Of a stretch of DNA of 64,000 nt, positions 13,601 through 25,600 are shown in pieces. This stretch comes from Leguminivora glycinivorella (lineage: Eukaryota > Arthropoda > Insecta > Lepidoptera > Tortricidae): positions 14,985,848 to 15,049,847 of the forward strand of contig NC_062979.1 of NCBI RefSeq assembly GCF_023078275.1. The letters run 5' to 3'. The notes under the pieces were generated by a model that saw nothing but the letters and a program-made list of their open reading frames with translations, was not told where the DNA came from and did no database searches. Position numbers and translations under genes: made by a program. Each line of letters opens with the position of its first letter. The stretch's first letter is position 1.

Positions 13601-16600
13601 CCCAAAACGATGAGTCCAATTCCGACATAATTTAGTTTTGACTCCACTTGATTAGACAAATTTTCTACTTTTGCTATAGCTATAGCACTGTGAGAGTTAC
13701 TATCGTCCTGCTTTCCTTGAGATAATCCCATTGTTACACAATCAAGATGTTCTGACACTATGTGATACTCTAACGTCTAATACGTTTCGAGATGAATTTG
13801 GATTTAATACATGTATTTAGAAAAACATCTGTTTAAATATGCTACAACAATCATGAATCAGTATATTACTACTTATGACATATCACGTACCACCTTGATA
13901 CGCATACTTAGCAATTAAACATCGTCACAGTACCTACGCGACCTGCCGTACTTTAACTCTAAACTAAGTTGCGGAACTCTTATATAGAGCCCGACTTGAA
14001 ACTGAAAAACTTTAGCAATAAGTAATTATGTTTGAATGTAGCCATCCACCCGGTGGAGTGACTAACGTCCTACTTTAGGGGATTTCCATCCCCAGGGTCC
14101 AGTCTCCATCCAGGAGATACTAAGTTAAAAGACAAATGTAGTGGACCCGGGTTTCCTGCACTTAGGAAAACCTGAATTAAGAAATGATCACTTGCGGGAA
14201 ACCCTCCGCGCAAGTAACTTTACTCCTCAGCTCTCGACATAGATATTCTTAAAGTCATTGTACTCCCATATATTGACTGTGGTACTACCTGTATGTGACA
14301 ACTATCCATCAAGCAAAAATCTAACTGGCCTATTTATAACTCGCCCGCTCCGCGTGGTACGAGTCACAGGTGTCGGCGTTTGTTGCACTAAAGGCTGTTT
14401 AGGCTCATTTGTGCTCAAACCTGTATTACTATTACCTGTCTTTTCAGAGGAACTTTCTACTTCTGGCTGTTCATTTAACAAAAATGCTGGTTTTAACCTA
14501 TCTATGGATATCTCTACTTGTCTGTTAGGTAACTGAATTTTATAAGTCTTAGGCCTTCTATTCAAAACTAAATATGGTCCGTCATAATTAGGAGTAAGCG
14601 GTTTACGTACCATATCATTCCTTACAAAAACATGAGAACATGACTCTAACTCTTTATGCACAAATAATTTTCTTGAATCGCTATTCGCTCGTGACGCGGG
14701 ACGTAGACTGTCAACTACAGATCTAAGTCTTTCTACATATGAAAATGGGTCGTCGGAACTTTTTGTGATTGAACGTAAAAATCACCCGGTAATCTCAATA
14801 CATGACCGTATAGCATCTCAGCTGCACTTACCTCATTGTCTGACCTGCACGCTGCTCGGAGTCCTAGTAGAACCGTTGGAAGCTCGTCCGTCCAGGATGC
14901 GTTGTCTGCTAACCTGGCTGTTAGAGCACTTTTAGCTACCCGATGCCAACGTTCGACGATCCCGTTGCTCTGAGGGTGATAAGGCGTTGTACGTACCTTC
15001 TGAACGCCTAGAAATTTCATCAAACCCCTAAATAGATCGCTTTCAAATTGTCTACCTTGATCCGTTGTAATTAAACTTGGACAACCGAATCTACAAATCC
15101 AATTTTCATAAATAACTTTAGATACTGTTTCCGCTGTCATGTCAACAATTGGTATGGCTTCCGGCCATCTAGTGCGACGATCTATCATAGTAACTATGTA
15201 CCTAAAACCTTGAGCTGTCGTGGGTAAAGGTCCCACGATGTCCACATGAATATGCTTAAACCTTTCCGCGTCCTGAAATTTACCTAACTTCGATATCGTG
15301 TGCCTATTTACCTTTGCCCTTTGGCACTGTACGCACGCCCTTGCCCATGTGCCTACATCTTTATTCATGCCTGGCCAAAAATATCTTTGGGCTACCATCT
15401 TACGCGTGGTCCTAATCCCAGGATGACTAACATTATGTACTGACTCGAACGCTATCTTCCTGAATTGTTCTGGTAAATACGGTCGAGCCACGTCACCTGA
15501 TATTTCACAATATAACCTTACGTTTGAATTTGGCATGCCTAACAATTTATACTTTGTTCTATCTGTTGTAAACAGGTCCGCGAACTGCTTATCTGCTTCC
15601 TGTGCTTGCGCAATTTCTTCGAAATCGCTTGCTACAGGGCACGCTATTGTTTCTACACGTGATAGCGCGTCAGCAACTATATTCTGAGAGCCGCTAATGT
15701 GTTCTATTTCGCTCGTAAATTCGCTTATAAACATTAGCTGTCTCGCTCGCCTAGGTGTTTCTTTCGCTGAGCCTACTTTTGTTAACGCTACCGTGAGGGG
15801 CTTATGGTCCGTATACACTATCAACCTCCGGCCTTCTACCATGTTTCTAAAATGTGCTATAGCCATGTATATTGCAGTCAATTCCCTATCATATGTACTG
15901 TACTTTTTCTGAGCCTCTGAAAATGCTTTTGAGAAATACCCAAGGGGTCTCCAAACGTTATTCGTGCGTTGCTGTAGCACGCCACCTGCACAAGTTCCAG
16001 ACGCGTCGGTCATAAGAGCTAGTGGAACGTCCGGTACCGGAAATGACAATGTAACGGCGCTTTTAAGGCTTTCCTTACACTGCTCGAACGCGGTCTCTGC
16101 CTCGGCGTCCCACTCAATTTTCGTCTGATCTTTTTTCTTCGAGTTGTGCAAAAACTTATTTAAATGATTCTGTATCTCCGCGGCTTTACCTAGATGTGCT
16201 CTATAAAAGTTAACCATTCCTAAGAAACGCCTAAGTTGCTCAACGGTCTCGGGTCTCGGATAGTTAATAATAGCCTTTACTTTGTCGTCGCGTGGTCGTA
16301 ATCCGTTTTCTGAAACTGTATAACCTAAAAAATCTACCTGCGATAATCCAAACTGACATTTACTCAAATTAATCGTTAAACCGACTTTTTCGAAACGCTC
16401 AAAAATTTTTGCAAGATGTTCCCTATGCACACTATCGTTCTCTGAAGCTACTATTATATCATCTATGTAACAAAATAATGAAGACTTTGCGCCTAGGTTA
16501 TCAGTGATCGCCTCGATGTCCTGTAATTCAGCGTTCATGAAACGCTGAAACGTTTGTGCTGCGTTACGTAATCCAAAACATAACCTTGGGAACTCAAATA

Positions 16601-19600
16601 ATCCGAAAGGCGTAATTATTGCCGTTTTCTCGATGTCTTCAGGTGCGACTTCTATGGCATGATATGCTCGATTGATATCTAAAGTGGAAAATAGTGACTT
16701 ACCCGATAATCCGTACGTGAAGTCTTGTAACCTGGGAATCGGGTACCTGTCCGGCTTCGTGACAGCGTTCAGCCTCCTATAGTCTCCGCACGGTCTGATC
16801 TGCCCGTCCTTCTTCGGAACTATGTGTAGAGGGCTGGCCCAAGGACTCTTACTCGGCCTGCAAATACCTAAAGCTTGCATGTTACGAAATTCCTGCTTTG
16901 CCTGCTCATATCTATCTCGCGGTAACGGCCTAGCTCGCGCATATACCGGAGGACCTGATGTCTCTATGCAGTGCTTTACACTGTGTTTAGCAGGTTCTTT
17001 AAACGATACGGGGTTTGCTACGTCCATGTAACGCATCAAGATGTCACGGTATGGGTTATCATCCCGAATACATTTTATGGACACATGTTCACAATGCTCA
17101 ATAGACCCTACGCATCTAAAGTTTGTCACTTTATCAACTAATATTCTACTGTCCAAATCTACCATTAACTTATGAGTCCTTAAGAAATCTGCACCGATGA
17201 TGGCTCGAGTCACGTCACACAATATAAATGTCCACCGAAACGCTCTCCGCAGTCCTAAATTGAGCTCTAGCGACACTGTACCGAAAGTTTTAATTTCCGT
17301 GTTATTAGCTGCGTACAATTTTAAACCACACTCGCGACGCACTGTGGCACTGAATCTACTAGCTGGTACGATGGATACGTCTGCTCCGGTGTCTACGAGA
17401 AAATTAATACCACTATTGAAGTCTAAAACACACAAGCGGTGGCTTTCCGATCTCGGCTCCACGCACCCCCCAGCCGCTCCAGGGTGCACCGCGTCTAGTT
17501 TCCCTGCGGTGGCTGCCAGCTGAACGCGGTCGGCGGCTCCGCGCCTGCCGACTGCTGCTGCCAGGTATATGCTGTCGGCGGCGCTACGCCTGCCGACGGC
17601 TGCTGCCTGCCCCAGGCACACGGCTGGGTACAGCTCCGTGCATTTTCTCGGAACTTGAAGTGGTATCTACACAACCAATTCGGATTCCTGTCCGTGCCGC
17701 GCGACCTTGAACGCGACCGGTTCCTGTTCCGACGGAAATCTCTCGTCGGAGGCCTTGACCTGAGTTCGTTCACTTCAGTCCTAAGTTGCCTTATTTCCAA
17801 AGCCATATCTCGGAACCCACTTATCAGGTCAGCATTTATCGCCGTGGTCAACTGGCTCTCCGGGGTTGCTACAGCTGCTATCACCCCCGAGCCCATGGAC
17901 TCCTGCACCTTGTCGGCCATCGCTGCCAGCTCCTCCAACTTTGCGCTCTCTGGTACCATTGCGAGGAGCGCCCTCGATGCTGTCGGGAGTCTCTGCAACC
18001 ATAACCTCCGGACAGTCTCTTCTGCGACGTTAGCGTCTCTGGCCGCTTCAGCCATTCTTCTGTAAAGCTGCGACGGCTTCTGTTCCCCTAAGTCCATTTC
18101 TTTCACTAGCTTGTTAAACTGCCGGTCGGCGCTTCTGAAACGCCTTGATGAGCCTAGCTTTCAGGGTGTCGTAATTCCTTTCCGTATTATCTAATATGTC
18201 TCCTATCGTGGTCAGCTCTTCTCGGCCTAATTTGCCCACTACCAGGTCGAACTTTGCCTCTTTGGACATCTTCTGGGGACCCACGATCGCCTCGAACTGG
18301 TTGAACCATTGCTTAGGCATATCTTTCCAGAAAGGATATATCCTAGCTGACACTGTAATCGCGGCTAGTTCACTCTCCATGGTCGCTGTTTTCTGTTCAG
18401 TTGTCCCTGTAGTCTGCTGTTCCAACCTCTCGGCGCTGGATGCTGGACGCTCTGGCGGTACCTGTACCTGCACAGTCACTGGCACTGGCACGCCCGCTAG
18501 AACTGGCACGCCCACTGGTCGGGATCCTCGATCGCACATTTACGCACTTGTCACTGCACGGAATGTCACTTTCATTCACAAAAGTCCTCACAACTTCGCA
18601 GCCCGCCTGGCTCCTCTGACTTAAATGATGTTCACCACACCGGTTTAAAGATCACGTCGGGTACCAATTAGATCACGTCGGGGTCACCACTTTAACGTTT
18701 ATTGCCAAACGTTAAATAGTTACTATAATGATTCACTGTGGCGAACTTTAAAGAGTCTATGGGTAACCTTTACTGGAGATAAATTAAACTTTAAATGTCC
18801 GATATTAACTCTGTATTTAATCCGACTTTATATGATCAGAAGGTTACAATTATAAGTACACAAAACTATGTGAGGGCCAGGCGGTGCCGCGGTACGACTA
18901 CTAGTTTGTGTGCGCGCTGTATGCCTCGCGCTCAGTGACTGACTGACTGTTAGCTAAAGCTCCAAAGTAATAAGTTCATATTTGCTGACTCTAATGCATG
19001 CGTCACCGCCGTGCCCCTACAATATGTCCATACCTAAGCAAGTAATCATATACCCACGTAAATTTTTATGATTTGAAATGAATCAGTCAGATACGTCATC
19101 GTGATGCGGCAACTATCATGAAACATTTGGCGACAGTTAAGTAATATACCTATTAGATAAGAGCGATGTCGTGGCTACTGTGACATTTAGGGCCATTCCC
19201 ACTAGTTGCCAGTATTACCACCAACTTGTTAAGTTGTTAGTGTTACCAATAGTAACAAGTTAACAACTGATTTTCTCAGTTGTTCCCAGTAGAAAAAAAA
19301 CAGTGCCACAAGCCACAAGCCGCGCTTTTTCAAGTTGTTTGGATAATTGTGCCAGCAAACCAGCACCAAAAAAATTGTACCAATCTGCAAAACTAAAGCG
19401 ATCGTTTGTTTTACGCGATCAATGCAGCGTTGAACGCGAGCAATCAAGCAATGCCGCTGCGTTTATGCGCTTAGAACAGTATACTTAGGGCCAGTTGCAT
19501 CAACCACATTTGACAAACACATCATCGTCACGCAGCAGCAGACGACTATGGAACTTCCCATACAATAAAATTTAACGAACGCTTTAACGGTGACAGACGG

Positions 19601-22600
19601 TTTGGTGCAAACAACCCTTATGGTCATTAGATTGGTCAGTTCAATACCTACCTGATTTAGAAGGTAATTTTTTGCAATTCTGTTGATTGCATTTCCTTCA
19701 TGGAGTTTATCGCTGCGTTAATCGCTTTGTAAACAAGCGCGCGGTTGTTTTGTGCGATAAACGCTACGTTACACGCAGTGCGATAGACGCAGATCATTTC
19801 AAGTCAGGTAATATAATTATAGACCATTGTTTTACGCGGTTGATGCAGCGGCAAGCGCAGCGTGAGACGCAATGCGTCAAACGCACATATAAAAATATTT
19901 TATCTTCATAGTGTATGTAAGGAGCATCCTTGTTTATTGCGTGAAACGTGTCCGTTCAACGCAAGCGGTTAGCGCTTGCGCATATTCGTGTTGTTTTGTG
20001 CGTCTACCCACATTTGATGGAGGAAGAATAAATCACTTAGCAATTAGCATTGCATCTCAACTCGGTTAATTGTGAGTATTGTGACATTAATTAATTATTA
20101 ATTTCATCACTATGGCAAACTTAAAGAAACGTAAAATTATGCCATTTGCAAAGGAGGGTTATGAACTCCTGATTGATTTAATTAGAGATCGACCGGTTTT
20201 CTATGATCTTTCACACGAACATTACAAAAATATCCAACATCGCAACCGAAAGTGGATGGAAATTGGCGAAATAATCGGGAAGTCTGGTGGGTTTTTTAAC
20301 TTAACACGTTCACCTGCTTGAAATACACTTTAAAACTAAATTCCAAATATACCTTCTCAAGTAATCGCTGCGGTAATCGCAAACAATTTTAAAATACCGC
20401 TGCGAACGGAGCGTCAAACGCATAAAACAATATTGCACTATGTAGCTCCCACGTAAAAAAAATTACAATGTGCTCGCAGCAGCGTTTAACGCATGCGTTT
20501 GCCGTAAAGAAAAGGGTGCCTTGTTTTGGAACGCAGACGCGGTAGACGCATCCGTTGATCGCATTCGTGTGACGCTGCGATCTCCGCATAAAACAACCGC
20601 GCGCTTATATAACTACATAATAAATGTAAGGTAAATGTTAAAGGATAGGTATGATGTAATTTATCGTAAAATTTCAACTGACCCCGTGTGGTGACGGGTT
20701 AAGAATTTCACCACCCCCTTTCTTCTTGTGGGTGTCGTAGAAGTCGACTGTGGGATAAGGGTTAAATTGTGGCGTAGGCGAGAGGCTGGCAACCTGTCAC
20801 TGCAATGTCATAATTTTGGATTTCTTTCAACCCCTTTTTGCCAAGAGTGGCACTGTAACTTAATAGCTCTGCTTGCTTACCCCTTTATGGGACACAGGCG
20901 TGATTATATGTATGTATGTAATTTCAACTGATTTCGTAACCATTTCAGGGCTGTAATAATTACGTAAAGGCAATATTATCTCTAAGAACATAAATTATAT
21001 AAACTAAATAGGATCAAATTAAATCTACCTATACTTACTAAGCCTAGATCTAGTCTATTCTACCAACTATATAGGTCAAGTCAGCCTAGTCAAACAAATA
21101 TGTGAGAATGACCGAATTCCTAAAAACGAAATGAGCGAAAACTATTAATAACATCAAGTACTTTTAAAAGTTTGCAACGAAACCAGCTCAGACTATTTCA
21201 ATGTCACTAACGAACTTAAGTATGTCAAGAACAAGTAACATATCGCTTCGCATAGTTCGAAGAATTTTGGTGGCATGTAGGTTAGATTGAATATTGTTAG
21301 GTTTTAGGTTAGATAAGATCAATGTAACGTATATATAATATTTTGTCTTGAGTTGGATTAGGTTATTTTTTGCCTGTTGTAGTTCCTGTATTATAGTTTC
21401 ATAAGTATTATTATCAGTTCGTAAATTTAATATTGGTCCTCCATACGTTTAGGTACTAACTATACAAAAATTAAATCTTACATGGCTGCCGAAATAAAGC
21501 TGTCAGTTGCAAAAACCGTGACATCTGTGTCACTACAGATATTTGATGTTTAGTACATACTAAAATTTAGTACCTATTTGATACTATTTGGTACCTGAGT
21601 ACATATATTTGGTACCTCCACTGATATCGAAAAATCGAGCGAATAAAGTGGCCAGACATTCTGACGTCAGGATGTCTGGACCATTTTTGGTTTACATAGT
21701 TCTAGACAACACTACTAATTGACCGCAGCGATAGCAAGGTCTACGTTTTAACTCGAGCAATTTGCTTTTGTATGTCCGGATGTCTCGCTCTACAGGTCGC
21801 AATTTTGAACTGATTCGCGTGAAATATTGTGACCAGATTCTATGAGCCAATAATTTTTTTTTGTCGTCCCAGATTTTGGAAATTGCTTAAAATGACAAAG
21901 TCATGCTGCCTCGCGCCTTAACTAATAGCCTAATTGATATCAAAAAAGTTTTGTCTTTTATATACATGTAGATAGTCCTTTTTCAAAAATTCAGACCTTT
22001 TGGAACACGAGTTTAGACGGTATATAAATATGTAAAATTTATTCGTTAGAATAAGTATTATAATTTCGCCAGCCTACGTATGACTCGCTATGGCGCAGTG
22101 GTAAATCTTTTGCTTTGCAGTCACGAGATTCCGAGTTCCAATTTCCTGGGTGTCATAACTTTTTGTATGTTTTTGATTTTTGTATTTTTGTTTTTGAATT
22201 TTAATATCATATCTTTAAGCTAGAGGAAAAAGACGGATCCCCTTTAGGTTAAAAAAATGTAGGTATGTTTTTTCATGTGTTCGCCTGAATTTCATACTAT
22301 TTGAGTTGAATCATTTTTGACATGAGTAAACGTCTTCAAAAAGTAAGGGAATAAATCAGATGTATTAAAAATAGATATTTTTGAGTAAATAAATTAATTT
22401 ATTTGAGCTCTAGAAAATACAATAAATTTTTTTCAGTCAAGATTGACTGCCATCTCTCGACAGTGGGCTAAAACATTTAGAACCTCAGTTATGACATTTT
22501 GATAGTCTTTACTTAATACAACTTATTATGACCTGATATGTATCAATCCTCAAATCCTAGATGTCGTTATTGTTACTACTGAAATAAATGCTTATTACTG

Positions 22601-25600
22601 TTCACAAAGAATCATGAGTCTCAATTCGCATTAAAATATTGCGAGGATATTAGAAATTGCCCATCCTTTCTCAGTATGAATTCCTAAAATGCGGGATGTC
22701 TATAAGACTTAGTTATTTTACATTTATCAAACGTCGTTGGTGCAAACAAACATTTTTCACACACGCTACGCTGGCGTTTTTAACACGCTTTTATTAGGTC
22801 GTCGTGTATGTACTATGTAAAGGAATCTAAGGCAGCTAATTTAACCATCTTTCAAGAGTCGTAGCGTAATGAAAATTGACAGATGTATGTAGTTCTGATG
22901 ACAATACAATAATATGGTACAGTTGAACTGATCTGATGAACTACATGATGGAACATAGTATCATAGCTGTTTTTGGGTTTTTTAGAAAAGTCTTGTAATG
23001 AACTTTGACTACGATTAGGTTTCAAGGTCTGATGATGGAGCAGGAAGATATGAACTGGAACTACTTGATGCAACATCGTATCATAGCTGTTTTTGGGTTT
23101 CTTAGAAAAGTCTTGTAATGAACTTTGACCACGATTAGGCTTCAAGGTCTGATGATGGAGCCGGAAGATATGAACTGGAACTACATGATGAAGTTTATTA
23201 CAAGACTTTTCTAAGAAACCCAAAAACACCCTACTACTTGACGACGATTAGGTTTCAAGGTCTGATGATGAAGCCGGAAGATATGAACTGGAACTACGTT
23301 ATGGAACATCGTATCATACCTATTTTTGGGTTTCTTAAGGCGAAGCCCCCCGAAAAAAAGAAAGATCAACGTAGTGTTTAAAATAAGTTAGGCTAGGGTT
23401 TTTTTGTGTCCCTTAACAGCAAATAAAGGGGGGTAACAAGAAAGATCAAAGTAGTATTTGAAATAAATTGGGTTAGGGTTTTTTTGTGACCATTAAGAGC
23501 AAAAACGAGGGGGGTTCGGGGGGCGAGGCCCCCCGCATAAAACGATCAACGAAGTATTTAAAATATGTCGGGTTAGGGTTTTCCTGTGACCCTTAAGAGC
23601 AAATACAGGGGGGCTCGGGGGGCAAAGCCCCCCGCAAGAAATAAAGATCAAAGTAGTATTTGAAATAAGTTGGGTTAGGGTTTTCCTGTGACCTTTAAGA
23701 GCAAATACAGGGGGGCTGGGGGGCGAAGCCCCTGCAAAAAATTAAGATAAACGTAGTATAAGTTGGGTTAGGCTTTTTTGTGACCCTTAACAGCAAATAA
23801 AGAGGGGCTCGGGGGGCGAAGCCCCCGTAAAAAGAAAGATCAAAGTAGTATTTGAAATTAGTTGGGTTAGGGTTTTTTTGTGACCTTTAAGAGCAAAAAC
23901 GAGGGGGGTTCGGGGGGCCAAGCCCCCCGCATAAAAGAAAGATCAACGTAGTATTTAAAATATGTCGGGTTAGGGTTTTCCTGTGACCCTTAAGAGCAAA
24001 TACAGGGGGGCTCGGGGGGCGAAGCCCCCGTAAAAAGAAAGATCAAAGTAGTATTTGAAATAAGTCGGATTAGGGTTTTCCTGTGACCCTTAACAGCAAA
24101 TAAAGGGGAGCTCGGGGGGCGTAGCCCCCCGTTAAAAAGAAAGATCAAAGTAGTATTTGAAATAAGTTGGGTTAGGGTTTTTTTGTGACCCTTAATAGCA
24201 AAAACGAGGGGGGTTCGGGGGGCGAAGCCCCCCGCATAGAAAAAAGATCAACGTAGTATTTAAAATATGTCGGGTTAGGGTTTTCCTGTGACCCTTAAGA
24301 GCAAATACAGGGGGCTCGGGGGCGAAGCCCCGCAAGAAATAAAGATAAACGTAGTATTTAAAATAAGTTGGGTTACGGTTTTTTTTGTGACCATTAACAG
24401 CAAATAAAGGGGGGCTCGGGGGGCAAAGCCCCCCGTAAAAAAGAAAGATCAAAGTCGCATAAAAGAAAGAGCAACGTAGTATTTAAAATAAGTTGGGTTA
24501 GGGCTTTCTTGTGACTCTTAAGAGTAAAAAAGGGGAGCTCTCCGCAAAAAAGAAAGACCAACGTAGTATTTAAAATAATAATTTTTAAGAAAAAAAAAAC
24601 CGCCGCCTTTGGGGTTCTGGTGAAAGCTACTTGCGAATGTTGGATTACGTATTTCGGTTCTGACACTTCTGACCATCACCAACAGTTCCACTGCACCAAA
24701 TGTCACCATTCTGGACGTAAGTGCATGCTGTTCTTATAAAAATACCAAAGTCACTATAAACGTGCCGTTTAGATTTGAGGAGTTCGGTTCTGACCATCAT
24801 CAGCACTTCCACTGCACCAAATGTCGCTGTTCTGGACGTAAGTGCATGCTGTTCTTATAAAAATACCAAAGTCACTATAAGCGTGCCGTTCAGATTTGAG
24901 GAGTTCCGTTCTGACCATCATCAGGAGTTCCACTGCACCAAATGTCACTGTTCTGGACGTAAGGGCATGCTGTTCTTATAAAAATACCAAAGTCACTATA
25001 AGCGTGCCGTTCAGATTTGAGGAGTTCCGTTCTGACCGTCATCAGCACTTCCACTGCACCAAATGTCACTGTTCCGTACGTAAATTCATGCTGTTCCTTT
25101 AAAAATACAAAAATCACTATATGTATGCCTTTCAGATTTGAGGAGTTCCCTCGATTTCTCCAGGATCCCATCATCAGAACTGGGTTCTGAGAAAAATGGG
25201 ACCAATCTGTATGCATATACTTTCAATCAAAAAAAAAAAATTCAAAATCGGTCCAGTAACGACGGAGATATCGAGGAACAAACATTAAAAAAAAAATAAA
25301 ACAAAAAACATACAGACGACTTGATAGCCGTCCTTCTTGAGAGATATGAGGCGACGGTTAATAAGTTGGGTTAGGGTTTTCCTGCGACCTTTAGGAACAA
25401 ACAAAGGGGGGTTCGGGGGGCGAAGGCCCCCGCCAAAAAGATAAACTCAGTACCTATTTCAAATAAGTTAGGTTAGGGTTTTCTTGCGACCCGTAAGACT
25501 ATAAGTAAGGGGGGGGGGGGCTCGGGGCGAATTTGTAAATCAGTTTACCCCTGACAGCCGGTCATTTTTGCGACTGTTCAGCAGCTGTAGAGCTGTATGG

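Larger units (their letters stand above)
12800..19021 (-). mobile_element. CsRn1/kabuki-clade Gypsy LTR retrotransposon
   Basis: A 6.2-kb element on the minus strand bounded by two 331-bp LTRs (12800-13130 and 18691-19021) that I read as identical. Reading along the minus strand: 5' LTR, primer site, gag (18539-17495, broken once), pol (17621-14302, broken once), a small transmembrane ORF (13758-13453), polypurine tract, 3' LTR. The tRNA-Trp primer site and the unusual C-H-C-C box in Gag are hallmarks of the CsRn1 clade, which includes kabuki of silkworm. No clear target-site duplication is visible (left flank CAATTAG, right flank ATATGTC). It lies antisense in the last hexokinase intron. Confidence 0.92.

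Noticed and set aside
13453..13758. Retroviral envelope gene
   Set aside because: Only 101 codons, no signal peptide, no cleavage or fusion features; kept only as an unknown membrane ORF.
22852..23229. 125-codon repetitive frame on the minus strand
   Set aside because: It follows from the 120-bp period; units differ by small changes and an internal inversion without sign of coding constraint.
23336..24582. Telomere or subtelomere because of GGGTTAGGG words
   Set aside because: Each ~100-bp unit has only one such word. Insect telomeres are uninterrupted TTAGG, and genes lie on both sides.
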